Assembly (NCBI GenBank): GCA_910577825.1
Contig: CAJTOK010000030.1
Span: 1-42,857, forward strand
Source: an uncultured Lachnospiraceae bacterium
GTDB lineage: Bacteria > Bacillota > Clostridia > Lachnospirales > Lachnospiraceae
Direction: 5' to 3'
DNA length: 42,857 nucleotides
Part shown: one piece after another, positions 32,189 through 40,895 of the stretch
Layout: every line of letters begins with the position of its first letter
Position numbering within the stretch: the first letter of the stretch is position 1
The notes under the pieces: generated by a model
Told to the model about the DNA's origin: nothing
The model's database searches: none
Seen by the model: the letters and a program-made list of their open reading frames with translations, nothing else
Position numbers and translations under genes: made by a program

Positions 32189-32835
32189 AACAGACAGACC
32201 ATTTATACTGGCTTGGAAGATATACAGAACGTGTATATACAACACTGCGTATATTTTTCCATAGCTTTGACACTATGATTGATGAGCAGTCAGACAGTTA
32301 CCAGAAGTTTTGTGAATCAATAGATATACCAAATATTTATAATTCCAAAGAAGATTTTTTAAGGCGCTATCCATTTGATGCAGATAACCCGGATTCCATT
32401 ATAAGCAATATGAACAGGGCATATGATAATGCAGTAGTGCTAAGGGAAAGCATTGGTTCAGAAACATTGTCTTATATACAGCTTGCCATATATGATATTA
32501 ATAAGGCTGCCCTAAGCAGTGCACCATTAATTGAAATGCAGCAGGTAATGGACCATATACTGGCATTCTGGGGCATTGTGGACGACAGCATTGATTCTGA
32601 ACAGGTGCGTAATATTATTAAGGCCGGGAAACGTATTGAGCGTATTGACATGTATGCACGGCTTGGTGCACCACATAAAGAACTTGTAAGGGAAGTGTGC
32701 CGCATGGTTCCAAGGGTTGAAAGAAGCAGTATGCTCTATGATAAAGAAAAATTAGAAAAGGTAAAAAAACTTGTAGAAAGCCCGGATTTGGATTATTATA
32801 TGATTGTATCATGTGTTGAATCAATCAAAATATAA
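32170..32835 (+). CDS. Alpha-E domain protein
   Basis: 221-residue helical protein of the alpha-E (DUF403) family, the usual companion of circularly permuted ATP-grasp ligases. The opening SVEQTDHLYWLGRYTERV with the conserved Tyr-Trp-Leu-Gly-Arg-Tyr-x-Glu-Arg core is diagnostic. It is shorter than the roughly 310 residues typical of the family. The biochemical role is unknown; the conserved charged residues suggest it binds or modifies the ligase product. It overlaps the ligase gene by 19 bases, with GGAGGGGG twelve bases upstream, so translation is coupled. Confidence 0.88.
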   Translation: MGIISVEQTDHLYWLGRYTERVYTTLRIFFHSFDTMIDEQSDSYQKFCESIDIPNIYNSKEDFLRRYPFDADNPDSIISNMNRAYDNAVVLRESIGSETLSYIQLAIYDINKAALSSAPLIEMQQVMDHILAFWGIVDDSIDSEQVRNIIKAGKRIERIDMYARLGAPHKELVREVCRMVPRVERSSMLYDKEKLEKVKKLVESPDLDYYMIVSCVESIKI

Positions 32836-32853
32836 TAAGACAGGAGTGGTAAA

Positions 32854-33642
32854 GTGGCAGTTTTACACTTTGGGTATAATATGGAAATCAGTTATGAAGA
32901 ACCAGCTTCCAGGTGTTATTTTACAATTAAATGTATACCAAAAGAAGATGCAAGGCAGCACCTTCTTGGCATGGATATTTCTATATTGCCAGAAAGCGGA
33001 TACTCTTTTGGGGAAGATTCTTTTGGCAACAGGCAGGTTTATGGATGTGTGGAAGAACCCCATAATAAATTTATATTCCAGATATCAGGGGATGTAAAAA
33101 TAATACAGACAGATTATGAAGAAGAGGAATGTGAAAACAGGACTGGCATGTACCGTTTTCCTTATGGGAAATGTATCCCGGGGCAGGGGATTTTAAACTA
33201 TTATTCTTTACTGGATTTTACAGGATGTAATAACAGCCTGGATATCTGTATGTATATAATGGATAAACTGTACAAAGATTTTTCTTATGTTCCAGAAAGT
33301 ACCCATGTGCAGACTACCGCAGAAGAAGCATGGAACCTTGGGAAAGGCGTGTGCCAGGATTATGCGCATATTTATATTACGCTTTTACGTCTGGCGGGGA
33401 TACCTGCCAGGTATGTGTGCGGGTTTATTGTTGGCGAAGGGGCAAGCCATGCGTGGACAGAAGTGCTTTATAATGGGAAATGGACAGGGTTTGACCCGGC
33501 AAATAACTGCCTTGTTTTAGATAATTATATAAAATCAGGTGATGGCAGGGACGCTACAGACTGTGCAATTAACCGGGGCACTATGTGGGGTGGCGGCAGG
33601 CAGTCACAGAAAATATCAGTTATTGTTGAAAAAAATAGTTAG
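32854..33642 (+). CDS. Transglutaminase-like cysteine protein
   Basis: 262-residue protein with an N-terminal beta domain (about 1-115) of the type preceding bacterial transglutaminase-like folds and a catalytic domain after it. The triad is visible: Cys167 in GKGVCQDYAHIY, His199 in EGASHAWTEV, Asp214 in WTGFDPANN. Members cleave or transfer amide bonds. No signal peptide is seen. It starts at GTG, with AGGAG seven bases upstream, 18 bp after the alpha-E gene. Within this operon it is likely to cut or rearrange the bond made by the ATP-grasp enzyme. Confidence 0.9.
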   Translation: MAVLHFGYNMEISYEEPASRCYFTIKCIPKEDARQHLLGMDISILPESGYSFGEDSFGNRQVYGCVEEPHNKFIFQISGDVKIIQTDYEEEECENRTGMYRFPYGKCIPGQGILNYYSLLDFTGCNNSLDICMYIMDKLYKDFSYVPESTHVQTTAEEAWNLGKGVCQDYAHIYITLLRLAGIPARYVCGFIVGEGASHAWTEVLYNGKWTGFDPANNCLVLDNYIKSGDGRDATDCAINRGTMWGGGRQSQKISVIVEKNS

Positions 33643-33660
33643 AAAGACGGGATTATTATT

Positions 33661-34611
33661 ATGGTAGAAACAGTTACTTCTGTGGGGCTTCCCATAGATG
33701 AAATGTTAGAAATCAGGAAGAACCGGATTATGCCAGAAAATCCATCTGGCAGCCTGAAACGTATTAGTATTGTTACAGGAATACATGGTGATGAATTAGA
33801 GGGGCAGTATGTATGCTTTGAATTACAGCGGCGCATTATGCAGGAAAAAGAAAACCTTACAGGCATTGTAGATATATACCCGGCAATGAACCCATTAGGG
33901 ATTGACTCCATTACAAGGGGGATTCCTGCATTTGACCTGGATATGAACAGGCTTTTTCCAGGAAATATAGACGGGAATATGACCGAATACCTGGCAGCAG
34001 GGATTATAGAGGATGTATCAGGTTCAGACTGTGTGCTGGATATACATGCAAGCAATATTTATCTTACAGAAATACCGCAGATACGTATTAATGAACTGTA
34101 TGAGGAACAGCTTGTACCACTTGCAATGGAAACAAATATTGATTTTATATGGGTACATGGCACAAGCACGGTACTAGAATCAACATTTGCATACAGCCTT
34201 AACAGTACAGGTACACCTGTCCTGGTTGTTGAAATGGGTGTTGGCATGAGGATTACAAAAGATTATGGAGAACAGCTTGTGGATGGCATATTTAATCTTA
34301 TGGGTAAGATGGGAATCTGGAAAGGCAGTACAAAAGAAGTAAAAAAGCCAGTGATATCCAGAAACCCGGATGATGTAATCTATCTTAATGCAGGTACAGG
34401 AGGCTTATTTATCCCTGCTGTAAAGCATGGCGGGAAATTAAGAAAAGGCGGGCTTATAGGGTGGATTACAGACCCTTTGCGTGGGGAAGTTTTAGACGAG
34501 GTAAAAGCACCTGCAGACGGAATGTTATTTACTATACGTGAATATCCTGTAGTAGATGAAGGCTCACTTATGGGACGCCTGCTCCGGAAGGAGGCCTGTG
34601 GTTATGAATAA
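33661..34611 (+). CDS. M14/AspA-AstE family metallohydrolase, zinc site intact
   Basis: 316-residue member of the succinylglutamate desuccinylase/aspartoacylase branch of the M14 carboxypeptidase fold. The zinc ligands are present: His42 and Glu45 in TGIHGDELEG and His130 in VLDIHAS; Glu192 in LVVEMGVG is the likely general base. The C-terminal part from about residue 230 is a beta-barrel-like domain (GGLFIPAVKHGGKLRKGGL). Such enzymes hydrolyse an amide next to a free carboxylate. It follows the transglutaminase gene by 18 bp and overlaps the next, homologous gene by 8 bp. It may release or trim a peptide-like product of the operon. Confidence 0.88.
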   Translation: MVETVTSVGLPIDEMLEIRKNRIMPENPSGSLKRISIVTGIHGDELEGQYVCFELQRRIMQEKENLTGIVDIYPAMNPLGIDSITRGIPAFDLDMNRLFPGNIDGNMTEYLAAGIIEDVSGSDCVLDIHASNIYLTEIPQIRINELYEEQLVPLAMETNIDFIWVHGTSTVLESTFAYSLNSTGTPVLVVEMGVGMRITKDYGEQLVDGIFNLMGKMGIWKGSTKEVKKPVISRNPDDVIYLNAGTGGLFIPAVKHGGKLRKGGLIGWITDPLRGEVLDEVKAPADGMLFTIREYPVVDEGSLMGRLLRKEACGYE

Positions 34612-35527
34612 AAGGATTATTTATGAACTTAAAGGAATGTACAGGGATTCATTCAGGGTTACAGGCTATGAATATGGCACAGGTGAAGAAACTGTATGTA
34701 TTGCCGGGAGTTCAAGGGGAAATGAAGTACAGCAGGTTTATTGCTGCTCCCTGCTTATAAAGAAATTTAAACAGCTTGAAAATGAAGGCAGGATTAAAGA
34801 GGGGCATAAAATTCTTGTAATACCATCAATTAACCCATATTCCATGAATATCCAGAAAAGGTTCTGGCCTACAGACAATACAGACATTAACCGTATGTTC
34901 CCGGGATATGGGCTGGGAGAAACAACACAGCGTATTGCAGACGGGGTATTTAAGGAAATATCGGGTTATAAATATGGAATACAGTTTACTTCATTTTATA
35001 TGCCAGGTGATTTTATGCCACATATACGTATAATGGACGAAGGGTTTAGTAAAACAAGTACCGCAGAGCAGTTCGGGCTTCCTTATGTTGTAATACGTAA
35101 AGTAAGGCCTTATGATACTGCTACATTAAATTATAACTGGCAGGTGTGGGATACACAGGCATTCTCACTTTATACAACAACTACTTCAAAGATAGACCAG
35201 AACGGGGCAGGTCAGGCAGTTTTATCCGTTATGAATTTTCTTGCAGCACAGGGCATTATAAAATACAGTGTACCACAGCTTATAAAAACAAAAGTAGTAA
35301 ATGATACAGATATGGTGTCTGTACGTACTTCAGAAGCAGGTGTGTTTGAACCGCTTATAAAGGCAGGCGGGAAGGCAATAACAGGACAGCCGCTTGCCAA
35401 TATTTTAAATCCTTATGAAGCAGAAATTATAGAAACTTTATACTCACCAGTTGATGCAAATGTATTCTTTATACATAATGAACCTTTAACTTATGCAAAT
35501 ACAGCGGTTATAAAACTGGTGCAATAA
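34604..35527 (+). CDS. M14/AspA-like paralogue lacking zinc ligands
   Basis: 307-residue homologue of the preceding protein, with the same layout, including the conserved NRMFPG and the C-terminal barrel (GVFEPLIKAGGKAITGQ). The zinc-site motif reads SSRGNEVQ, with Arg38 where the active paralogue has His42; no His occurs near residues 125-132 at the second His position, and Arg stands for the catalytic Glu in VVIRKV. It should not bind zinc normally and may be a regulatory or structural partner of the active enzyme. AAGGAGG nine bases before ATG 34604 fixes the start; the in-frame ATG at 34556 lies well inside the upstream gene. Confidence 0.8.
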   Translation: MNKRIIYELKGMYRDSFRVTGYEYGTGEETVCIAGSSRGNEVQQVYCCSLLIKKFKQLENEGRIKEGHKILVIPSINPYSMNIQKRFWPTDNTDINRMFPGYGLGETTQRIADGVFKEISGYKYGIQFTSFYMPGDFMPHIRIMDEGFSKTSTAEQFGLPYVVIRKVRPYDTATLNYNWQVWDTQAFSLYTTTTSKIDQNGAGQAVLSVMNFLAAQGIIKYSVPQLIKTKVVNDTDMVSVRTSEAGVFEPLIKAGGKAITGQPLANILNPYEAEIIETLYSPVDANVFFIHNEPLTYANTAVIKLVQ

Positions 35528-35556
35528 AAAACTGCATATGCTATACCGTTAAATAA

Positions 35557-35589
35557 GCCTGGCAGGATAAAAAGCTGTCTTTGCCAGGC
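35557..35589. terminator. Hairpin between convergent genes
   Basis: Eight-base arms GCCTGGCA (35557-35564) and TGCCAGGC (35582-35589) between the ATP-grasp operon and the minus-strand kinase gene. T runs are weak on both sides. Confidence 0.5.
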
Positions 35590-35601
35590 AGCATGGTGTA
35601 T

Positions 35602-37014
35602 TTAATTAGCAGCTGGGAGCGAAAAGATAAATTCTGTACCAACGCCTTCAGTGCTTATTACATTTATATTTTCATTATGTGATTCTATTATTTCTTTTGT
35701 AATTGAAAGCCCCAGGCCTGTCCCTTTTTTATCCTTGCCACGTGAAAGGTCTGTCTTATAGAACCTGTCCCAGACTTTATTTATATTGTCCCTGGGTATG
35801 CCTATGCCATGGTCTTTAACAGATATAAATGCTTTGGTATTCCGTCTTGCAGTGTGTATTTCAATAACTGAATTGTTGTGGCTGAATTTAACGGCATTAT
35901 CAAGAAGGTTTTGTATAACCTGTTCAATTTTATCTATATCAGCATTTACCATAAGGCTTTTAGCTTCAAAAGTAAGTTCTATGGAAATCTGCTTTTCAGT
36001 GCATCTTTGTTCAAATGCAGCAGAACACCGTTTTATTTCATAATTTATATCAAATGTTGAAATATCCATCGGGACACTGCCATTTTCAAACTGCCCCAGC
36101 TCCAGCAGGCTGCTTGTAAGTTTGGAAAGCCGTTCTGTTTCAAAAAGTATTATATCAAGATATTTATTCTGCATTTCATATGGGATTGTGCCATCTAAAA
36201 GTGCCTGTGTATATCCTTTAACAGATGTAAGGGGTGAACGGAAATCATGTGATACATTGGCAATAAATTTACGCTGGTAATTATCCATATCAGACATTTT
36301 GCCTGCCATATATTTTATTGCACCTGCAAGTTCTGACTGTTCATTACCAGGAATTTCTGCCATAGGGTAATCAAACTGGCCGGCAGCATATTTTTTGGCA
36401 GCTTTGGTCATAAGCTTTACAGGAACTGCAGTCTGTACATAAAGGTAAAACATCACCAGCATAACAATCAGGGTAAATGTAATATAACATAATACAATGG
36501 CATCTGTATAATACACTGACTTATCCTGCATGGGCTTTAATTCTTTAGAAAGTATAATATAATACAATGTTTCCATTGACTCTGTTACAGGATAGATTAC
36601 TGCAACTGATTTTTCAGGAAACAGGCTGTCTGTACTGGTTTCTGTTATGGTCTGGTATGAAAGGAAATTCTGGTCATAATTATTTAAAAATTTCCCTTCG
36701 CGGTTATTGTCTTTATCTGAATCAATAATTATCCTGCTGTCTGGTTCTGTAATTATTATACGTGCTTTTGTTATTTTCTGTATTAATGAAAAATTGTGCT
36801 TTAATGCAATTAACGTATTGCCAGAAGAGGGCAGGGATACTCCTGGAATATAGTTTTCTGCAATTATATTTGCCTCATTGTAAAGTGAATCTTTTGCTTC
36901 ACTTAATATTTTATCATATACAAGTGAAACCCCGTATGTGTTTAAAATTATAAGGGAGGTTATTATAATAATTGTATATGATAATAAAAACCTGGCTCTT
37001 AGTGAAAATTTCAT
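35602..37014 (-). CDS. Sensor histidine kinase (PhoR/WalK-like)
   Basis: 470-residue membrane kinase. Transmembrane helices at about 9-30 and 172-192 enclose a 140-residue external sensor region. A HAMP-like linker (around PVKLMTKAAKKYAAGQFDYP) leads to the phosphorylation box NVSHDFRSPLTSVKGY with His256, then the ATPase with NLLDNAVKFSH, DHGIGIP and GTGLGLSITKEI. It starts four bases after the response-regulator stop codon and is its partner. The signal is unknown; the fold is shared with envelope- and phosphate-sensing kinases. Confidence 0.92.
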   Translation of the reverse strand: MKFSLRARFLLSYTIIIITSLIILNTYGVSLVYDKILSEAKDSLYNEANIIAENYIPGVSLPSSGNTLIALKHNFSLIQKITKARIIITEPDSRIIIDSDKDNNREGKFLNNYDQNFLSYQTITETSTDSLFPEKSVAVIYPVTESMETLYYIILSKELKPMQDKSVYYTDAIVLCYITFTLIVMLVMFYLYVQTAVPVKLMTKAAKKYAAGQFDYPMAEIPGNEQSELAGAIKYMAGKMSDMDNYQRKFIANVSHDFRSPLTSVKGYTQALLDGTIPYEMQNKYLDIILFETERLSKLTSSLLELGQFENGSVPMDISTFDINYEIKRCSAAFEQRCTEKQISIELTFEAKSLMVNADIDKIEQVIQNLLDNAVKFSHNNSVIEIHTARRNTKAFISVKDHGIGIPRDNINKVWDRFYKTDLSRGKDKKGTGLGLSITKEIIESHNENINVISTEGVGTEFIFSLPAAN

Positions 37015-37017
37015 ATA

Positions 37018-37737
37018 TTACCAGCCCCGTTTCCCATGGTATTCAAATTTATAGCCAATACCCCATACAGTTCTGATATCCCATACGGGATGGTCTTTAA
37101 ATTTTTCACGAAGCCTTTTAATGTGTACATCTACGGTACGTGTATCGCCGATATAGTCATAACTCCATATATGGTCTAAAAGCTGTTCCCTTGTAAATAC
37201 CTGGTTGGGATGTGATGCAAGGAAGTAAAAAAGTTCTAATTCCTTCGGTGGCATTTCAATCCTGCTGCCATTATATGTTACAGAATAATCTGTCTGGTTT
37301 ATTACAAGACCTGGGAAAGTTACACATTCCTTAGGAAGCGCTTCATCTTCAGGAACAGGCTTTTCAGGAGTAAAACGGCGCAGTACAGCTTTTACCCTTG
37401 CAACCATTTCTTTTGAGTCAAATGGTTTCATAATATAATCATCTGCACCAAGTTCAAGACCCAGGACCTTATCAAATGTTTCACCTTTGGCAGAAAGCAG
37501 GATAACAGGAAGTGAGGAAGACTTTCTTATCTCCCTTAACACTTCATAGCCATCAATTCCCGGAAGCATTATATCAAGAAGTACAAGGCCTGGCATATAT
37601 GATTTTACAGCAGCAAGTGCTGCCTCGCCATCATTTGCAATTCTGGTATCAAAACATTCTTTTGTAAGGTAAAGTGATATTAATTCTGCGATGTTTTCAT
37701 CGTCATCCACAATTAAAATTTTTTGTTTTTCAAGCAT
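37018..37737 (-). CDS. OmpR/PhoB family response regulator
   Basis: 239-residue regulator: receiver with acidic triplet in ILIVDDDEN, phospho-acceptor Asp55 in LVLLDIMLPG, Lys in YIMKPFDS; then a winged-helix domain with MPPKELELFYFLASHPNQVF and a tail TVWGIGYKFEYHGKRGW. GGAG eight bases before ATG 37737 sets the start; a longer frame from 37782 would run into mutS2. It lies 28 bp after mutS2 and is followed by its kinase, so all three are probably on one transcript. Target genes are not apparent. Confidence 0.92.
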   Translation of the reverse strand: MLEKQKILIVDDDENIAELISLYLTKECFDTRIANDGEAALAAVKSYMPGLVLLDIMLPGIDGYEVLREIRKSSSLPVILLSAKGETFDKVLGLELGADDYIMKPFDSKEMVARVKAVLRRFTPEKPVPEDEALPKECVTFPGLVINQTDYSVTYNGSRIEMPPKELELFYFLASHPNQVFTREQLLDHIWSYDYIGDTRTVDVHIKRLREKFKDHPVWDIRTVWGIGYKFEYHGKRGW

Positions 37738-37765
37738 TATTTCTACTCCGTTTTTATTATAGTAA

Positions 37766-40159
37766 CTATTTAAATTCAACAATGGTCACACCCATGTCAC
37801 CTTCGCCAAATTCGCCAAGACGGAAGGATTTAACATATTTTGTGCGTTTAAGGTGGCCATGTACAGCATTGCGCAAAGCACCAGTACCTCTGCCATGTAT
37901 AACAGTAACCTGTGACATATGTGCAAGATACGCATCATCAAGGTACTTGCCAAGTACAGGCATTGCCTCATCAACAGTCATTCCTATAAGGTTTACTTCC
38001 TGGTGGATTGATGAAGCCTTGCTCATCCTTATATTGCCGCTTCCTGATTTCTTTTTGCTGCCACTGTCCTTTTCCACAGGCTGTTTTATAAGCTCTATAT
38101 CTTTAATATTTGCCTTAGTCCTTAAAAGGCCAGCCTGTACAAATAAATCGCCTTTATCATTAGGCAGGGTGCTTACAGTACCTGTTATATTAAGTGGAAT
38201 TATCCTTACATCTGAACCCGTCATAAGGTCAGATGCTTTAACAGCCTTTGCTTTTGGTTTATCTTTCTGGGCAGCTGCCTTTGCCTGGCTTTTATCAAGC
38301 CTGCCCCTTAAATCTGCCCTTTGTGCTTCCATTTCACGTATATGTTTGTCACTCTGTGCCCATTTAGTATACTTACGTATAGTTTCATCGGCATATTCTT
38401 TGGCTTCATTAAGTATTCTTGCCGCTTCCGTGTTAGCATTCTGTAATATGCGCTCTTTGGAACTTTCAAGTTTCTCTGTTTTTTCACGCAGCTCTTTTTT
38501 AAGGGCAGATATTTCCTTCCTGCTTTCAGAAGCATGGTGGCGTTCTTTTTCAAGGTCTGCCCTTGTCTTTTCAAGGCTGCTTATAACATCTTCAAACTGC
38601 CTGGCATCAGATGATACATGGGCTTTTGCATCTTCTATTATATTATCAGGAAGCCCTAGCCTCTTTGATATCGCAAATGCGTTGCTTTTGCCGGGCATGC
38701 CAATTAAAAGGCGGTATGTTGGCTGCAGGGTTGCCACATCAAACTCACAGCAGGCATTTTCTACACCAGGGGTCTGTAAAGCATAAAGTTTAAGTTCGCT
38801 GTAATGTGTAGTTGCCATAACAACAGAGCCACGTTTATGCAGGCTGGTTAAAATAGCCGTAGCAAGGGCAGCACCTTCTACAGGGTCAGTACCAGCACCA
38901 AGTTCATCAAAAAGCACAAGGCTTTCTTCATCAGCCTCATTAAGTATTGAAACAGTATTAACCATATGTGATGAAAATGTACTAAGGCTTTGTTCAATGC
39001 TTTGTTCATCACCAATATCTGCAAATACTTCTTTAAATATCCTTAAAGAAGAACCATCAAATGCAGGGATATGGAGACCGGCCTGCCCCATAAGTGTAAA
39101 AAGCCCTGTTGTTTTAAGTGAAACAGTTTTACCGCCGGTATTAGGGCCTGTAACAACAAGAAGTGAGAAATCCCTGCCAAGGTTTAAATCTATAGGTACT
39201 GCCTGCTTGCTGTCTATAAGCGGGTGGCGTCCCTTCTTAATATCAATATAATTTTCCTCTGGAAATTTTGGTTCAACTGCACGCATCTTTTTAGAAAGCA
39301 TTGCCTTTGCAAATATAAAATCAAGTTCTGAAAGAACATTAAAATCCTGGTTTATAAAAAATTCCTGTTCCGCTGCCTGGTTACTTAAATCTGCAAGGAT
39401 TTTTTCAATTTCCTGCTGTTCCTGTATCTCCAGTCCACGTATCTCATTATTTAACTTAACAATAGATGCAGGCTCAATAAAAAGGGTAGAGCCGGTAGAA
39501 GACTGGTCATGCAGCATACCACTGAAAGAAGAACGGTATTCTGCCTTGACCGGCAGGCAGTACCTTCCATTGCGCATAGTTATAATTGCATCCTGCAGCA
39601 TATTGCGGCTGCTGCCATTTAAAATACTTCCAAGCTGTTCATGGATTTTATCACCTGCCATTTTAAGCTTGCGTCTTGTCTGTAAAAGCCCCGGGCTTGC
39701 ATCATCTGCTATCTCGTCTTCTGTAAGTATGCACCGCCTTATTTCCTGCATAAGCGGGAAAAGGGGTTCAATAAGCTGGTATCTTTCATTTAAACAGTCA
39801 CCTGTTTCATCAGGGCCATCAGAACCACTAATGCCCTGGCGGAAGAAATTCTTAATACGCCCTGCCGTATTTAAAAGTGCTGATATAGCAAGCAGCCCGC
39901 CTGTACCAAGAATTGCCCCTGCTTTAAGGCGCATAAGGCTTTCGCGTATATCAGAAATGCCACTGAAAGATATTTCACCTTGTGTAAGGATATGCGTAAG
40001 CGCAGCAGATGTTTCACGCTGTGCTGTTATAATCCATTCCCTGTCACTGCCAGGAAGAAGGCGGCGGCATAACTCCTTGCCATAAGGAGATGCGGCAAGG
40101 TCTTCAAGTTGTTTTATAATTTTATCATACTCTAAAGTATGCAAAGCTTTATCATTCAT
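37766..40159 (-). CDS. mutS2: MutS2 family ATPase with Smr domain
   Basis: 797-residue protein. The core has the MutS-type ATPase with Walker A VTGPNTGGKTVSLKT and Walker B LVLFDELGAGTDPVEG, then a long coiled coil (about residues 500-620) with a KOW-like stretch, and a C-terminal Smr domain: VNLIGMTVDEAM, HGRGTGALRNAVHGHL, and the closing GDMGVTIVEFK. MutS2 proteins suppress recombination in some bacteria and, in Bacillus, act on collided ribosomes. GGAG ten bases before ATG 40159 is preferred over ATG 40201, which has none. It is the first gene of a likely operon with a two-component system. Confidence 0.93.
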   Translation of the reverse strand: MNDKALHTLEYDKIIKQLEDLAASPYGKELCRRLLPGSDREWIITAQRETSAALTHILTQGEISFSGISDIRESLMRLKAGAILGTGGLLAISALLNTAGRIKNFFRQGISGSDGPDETGDCLNERYQLIEPLFPLMQEIRRCILTEDEIADDASPGLLQTRRKLKMAGDKIHEQLGSILNGSSRNMLQDAIITMRNGRYCLPVKAEYRSSFSGMLHDQSSTGSTLFIEPASIVKLNNEIRGLEIQEQQEIEKILADLSNQAAEQEFFINQDFNVLSELDFIFAKAMLSKKMRAVEPKFPEENYIDIKKGRHPLIDSKQAVPIDLNLGRDFSLLVVTGPNTGGKTVSLKTTGLFTLMGQAGLHIPAFDGSSLRIFKEVFADIGDEQSIEQSLSTFSSHMVNTVSILNEADEESLVLFDELGAGTDPVEGAALATAILTSLHKRGSVVMATTHYSELKLYALQTPGVENACCEFDVATLQPTYRLLIGMPGKSNAFAISKRLGLPDNIIEDAKAHVSSDARQFEDVISSLEKTRADLEKERHHASESRKEISALKKELREKTEKLESSKERILQNANTEAARILNEAKEYADETIRKYTKWAQSDKHIREMEAQRADLRGRLDKSQAKAAAQKDKPKAKAVKASDLMTGSDVRIIPLNITGTVSTLPNDKGDLFVQAGLLRTKANIKDIELIKQPVEKDSGSKKKSGSGNIRMSKASSIHQEVNLIGMTVDEAMPVLGKYLDDAYLAHMSQVTVIHGRGTGALRNAVHGHLKRTKYVKSFRLGEFGEGDMGVTIVEFK

Positions 40160-40178
40160 AAATATTAATCTCCATTCT

Positions 40179-40199
40179 GGGTATCTGGATTCCATACCC
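40179..40199 (-). other. Hairpin in the mutS2 leader
   Basis: GGGTAT and ATACCC arms around a nine-base loop between promoter and start codon. There is no T run. Confidence 0.4.
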
Positions 40200-40211
40200 A
40201 ATGTTAAATAT

Positions 40212-40241
40212 ATAATACACTAGCTGGCCTGGTTTTATCAA
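40212..40241 (-). promoter_or_regulatory. Promoter of mutS2
   Basis: On the minus strand TTGATA (40241-40236), 18-bp spacer, TATTAT (40217-40212). Confidence 0.5.
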
Positions 40242-40859
40242 TAGAAAAATGTGCCGGTTTATTCTTTGGAAGTTAAAACTATTTATTACATAATTTTAAA
40301 TAAAAATACTGTTTTTAGGGGGATTAATTTTATTTATAAAAAAATATGAGGTATGAATATATAAGAGTGTTATGTGTATAAGTAACAGCCAGCTTATTTT
40401 ATTTATATTTATAAATGGGAAATGCAATGGGCTATTTAAAGAAAATAGAATATAAGATTTTTCCAAAAAAATCATTTCTGGTATTTTATAATTGTTCTGG
40501 ATATGGCAGGATGTAATAATGGTATTAGAATTATTAAAAAGCAATGAAAGTTATTCGGTTTTACCAAATGAAAAGAAAGCTTCCAATGGATTTCTAATTA
40601 GCAGGGATGGAAGAAACCGGACCATCCCCTGGAGTTTTGGAGACTCTTAACAAAATGGTTAAAAACAGCCATTTTACTAGGGAAAAAGAAACTTTATAAA
40701 AGGCTGTACCCACTTTTGTACCCAGTTTTTTTTGATACGGTTTTAAAGCCTGAAAGTGGTTTATAAATATTTTTTGCCATATCCTGCCTTTGGCCTGTCC
40801 AGTATATTTTCACAAATCCTTTAACAATAAAAATACTACCTCCAGGAACACAAGTATGG
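40242..40859. other. Gene-poor region with hairpins
   Basis: About 650 bp without a convincing gene. It holds a possible 43-codon plus-strand frame from ATG 40519 to 40650 without a ribosome site, a hairpin with GGGATGG/CCATCCC arms (40603-40609 and 40622-40628), a GAGTTTTGGAGACTC element (40632-40646), and a hairpin with AAAATGG/CCATTTT arms (40653-40677). A T8 run follows at 40730. Short frames on both strands have no start signals. The region looks like remnants of deleted genes or a structured RNA/repeat. Confidence 0.4.
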
Positions 40860-40865
40860 TATAAT
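40860..40865 (+). promoter_or_regulatory. -10 element before the AAA-ATPase-like gene
   Basis: Perfect TATAAT 31 bp before the start codon at 40896; no good -35 at the expected position. Confidence 0.4.
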
Positions 40866-40895
40866 AAGGATAATAACAAAAAGGAGGTGTTTCAC

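Noticed and set aside
37674..38786. 370-residue plus-strand frame opposite mutS2 and the response regulator
   Set aside because: It spans two well-supported genes on the other strand and shows no family motif.
40600..40650. tRNA-Trp-like sequence on the minus strand (anticodon arm GAGT-CTCCAAA-ACTC)
   Set aside because: The supposed T arm has a ten-base loop without TTCRA, and no acceptor stem or D arm can be formed with flanking DNA.
40519..40650. Small plus-strand frame of 43 codons
   Set aside because: No ribosome site, no recognisable homology, and most of it lies over inverted repeats.
40694..40879. 61-residue minus-strand frame, possibly an integrase tail
   Set aside because: Only a vague resemblance of its Lys/Tyr-rich end; no catalytic motif, no ribosome site and it overlaps the promoter of the AAA-ATPase-like gene.
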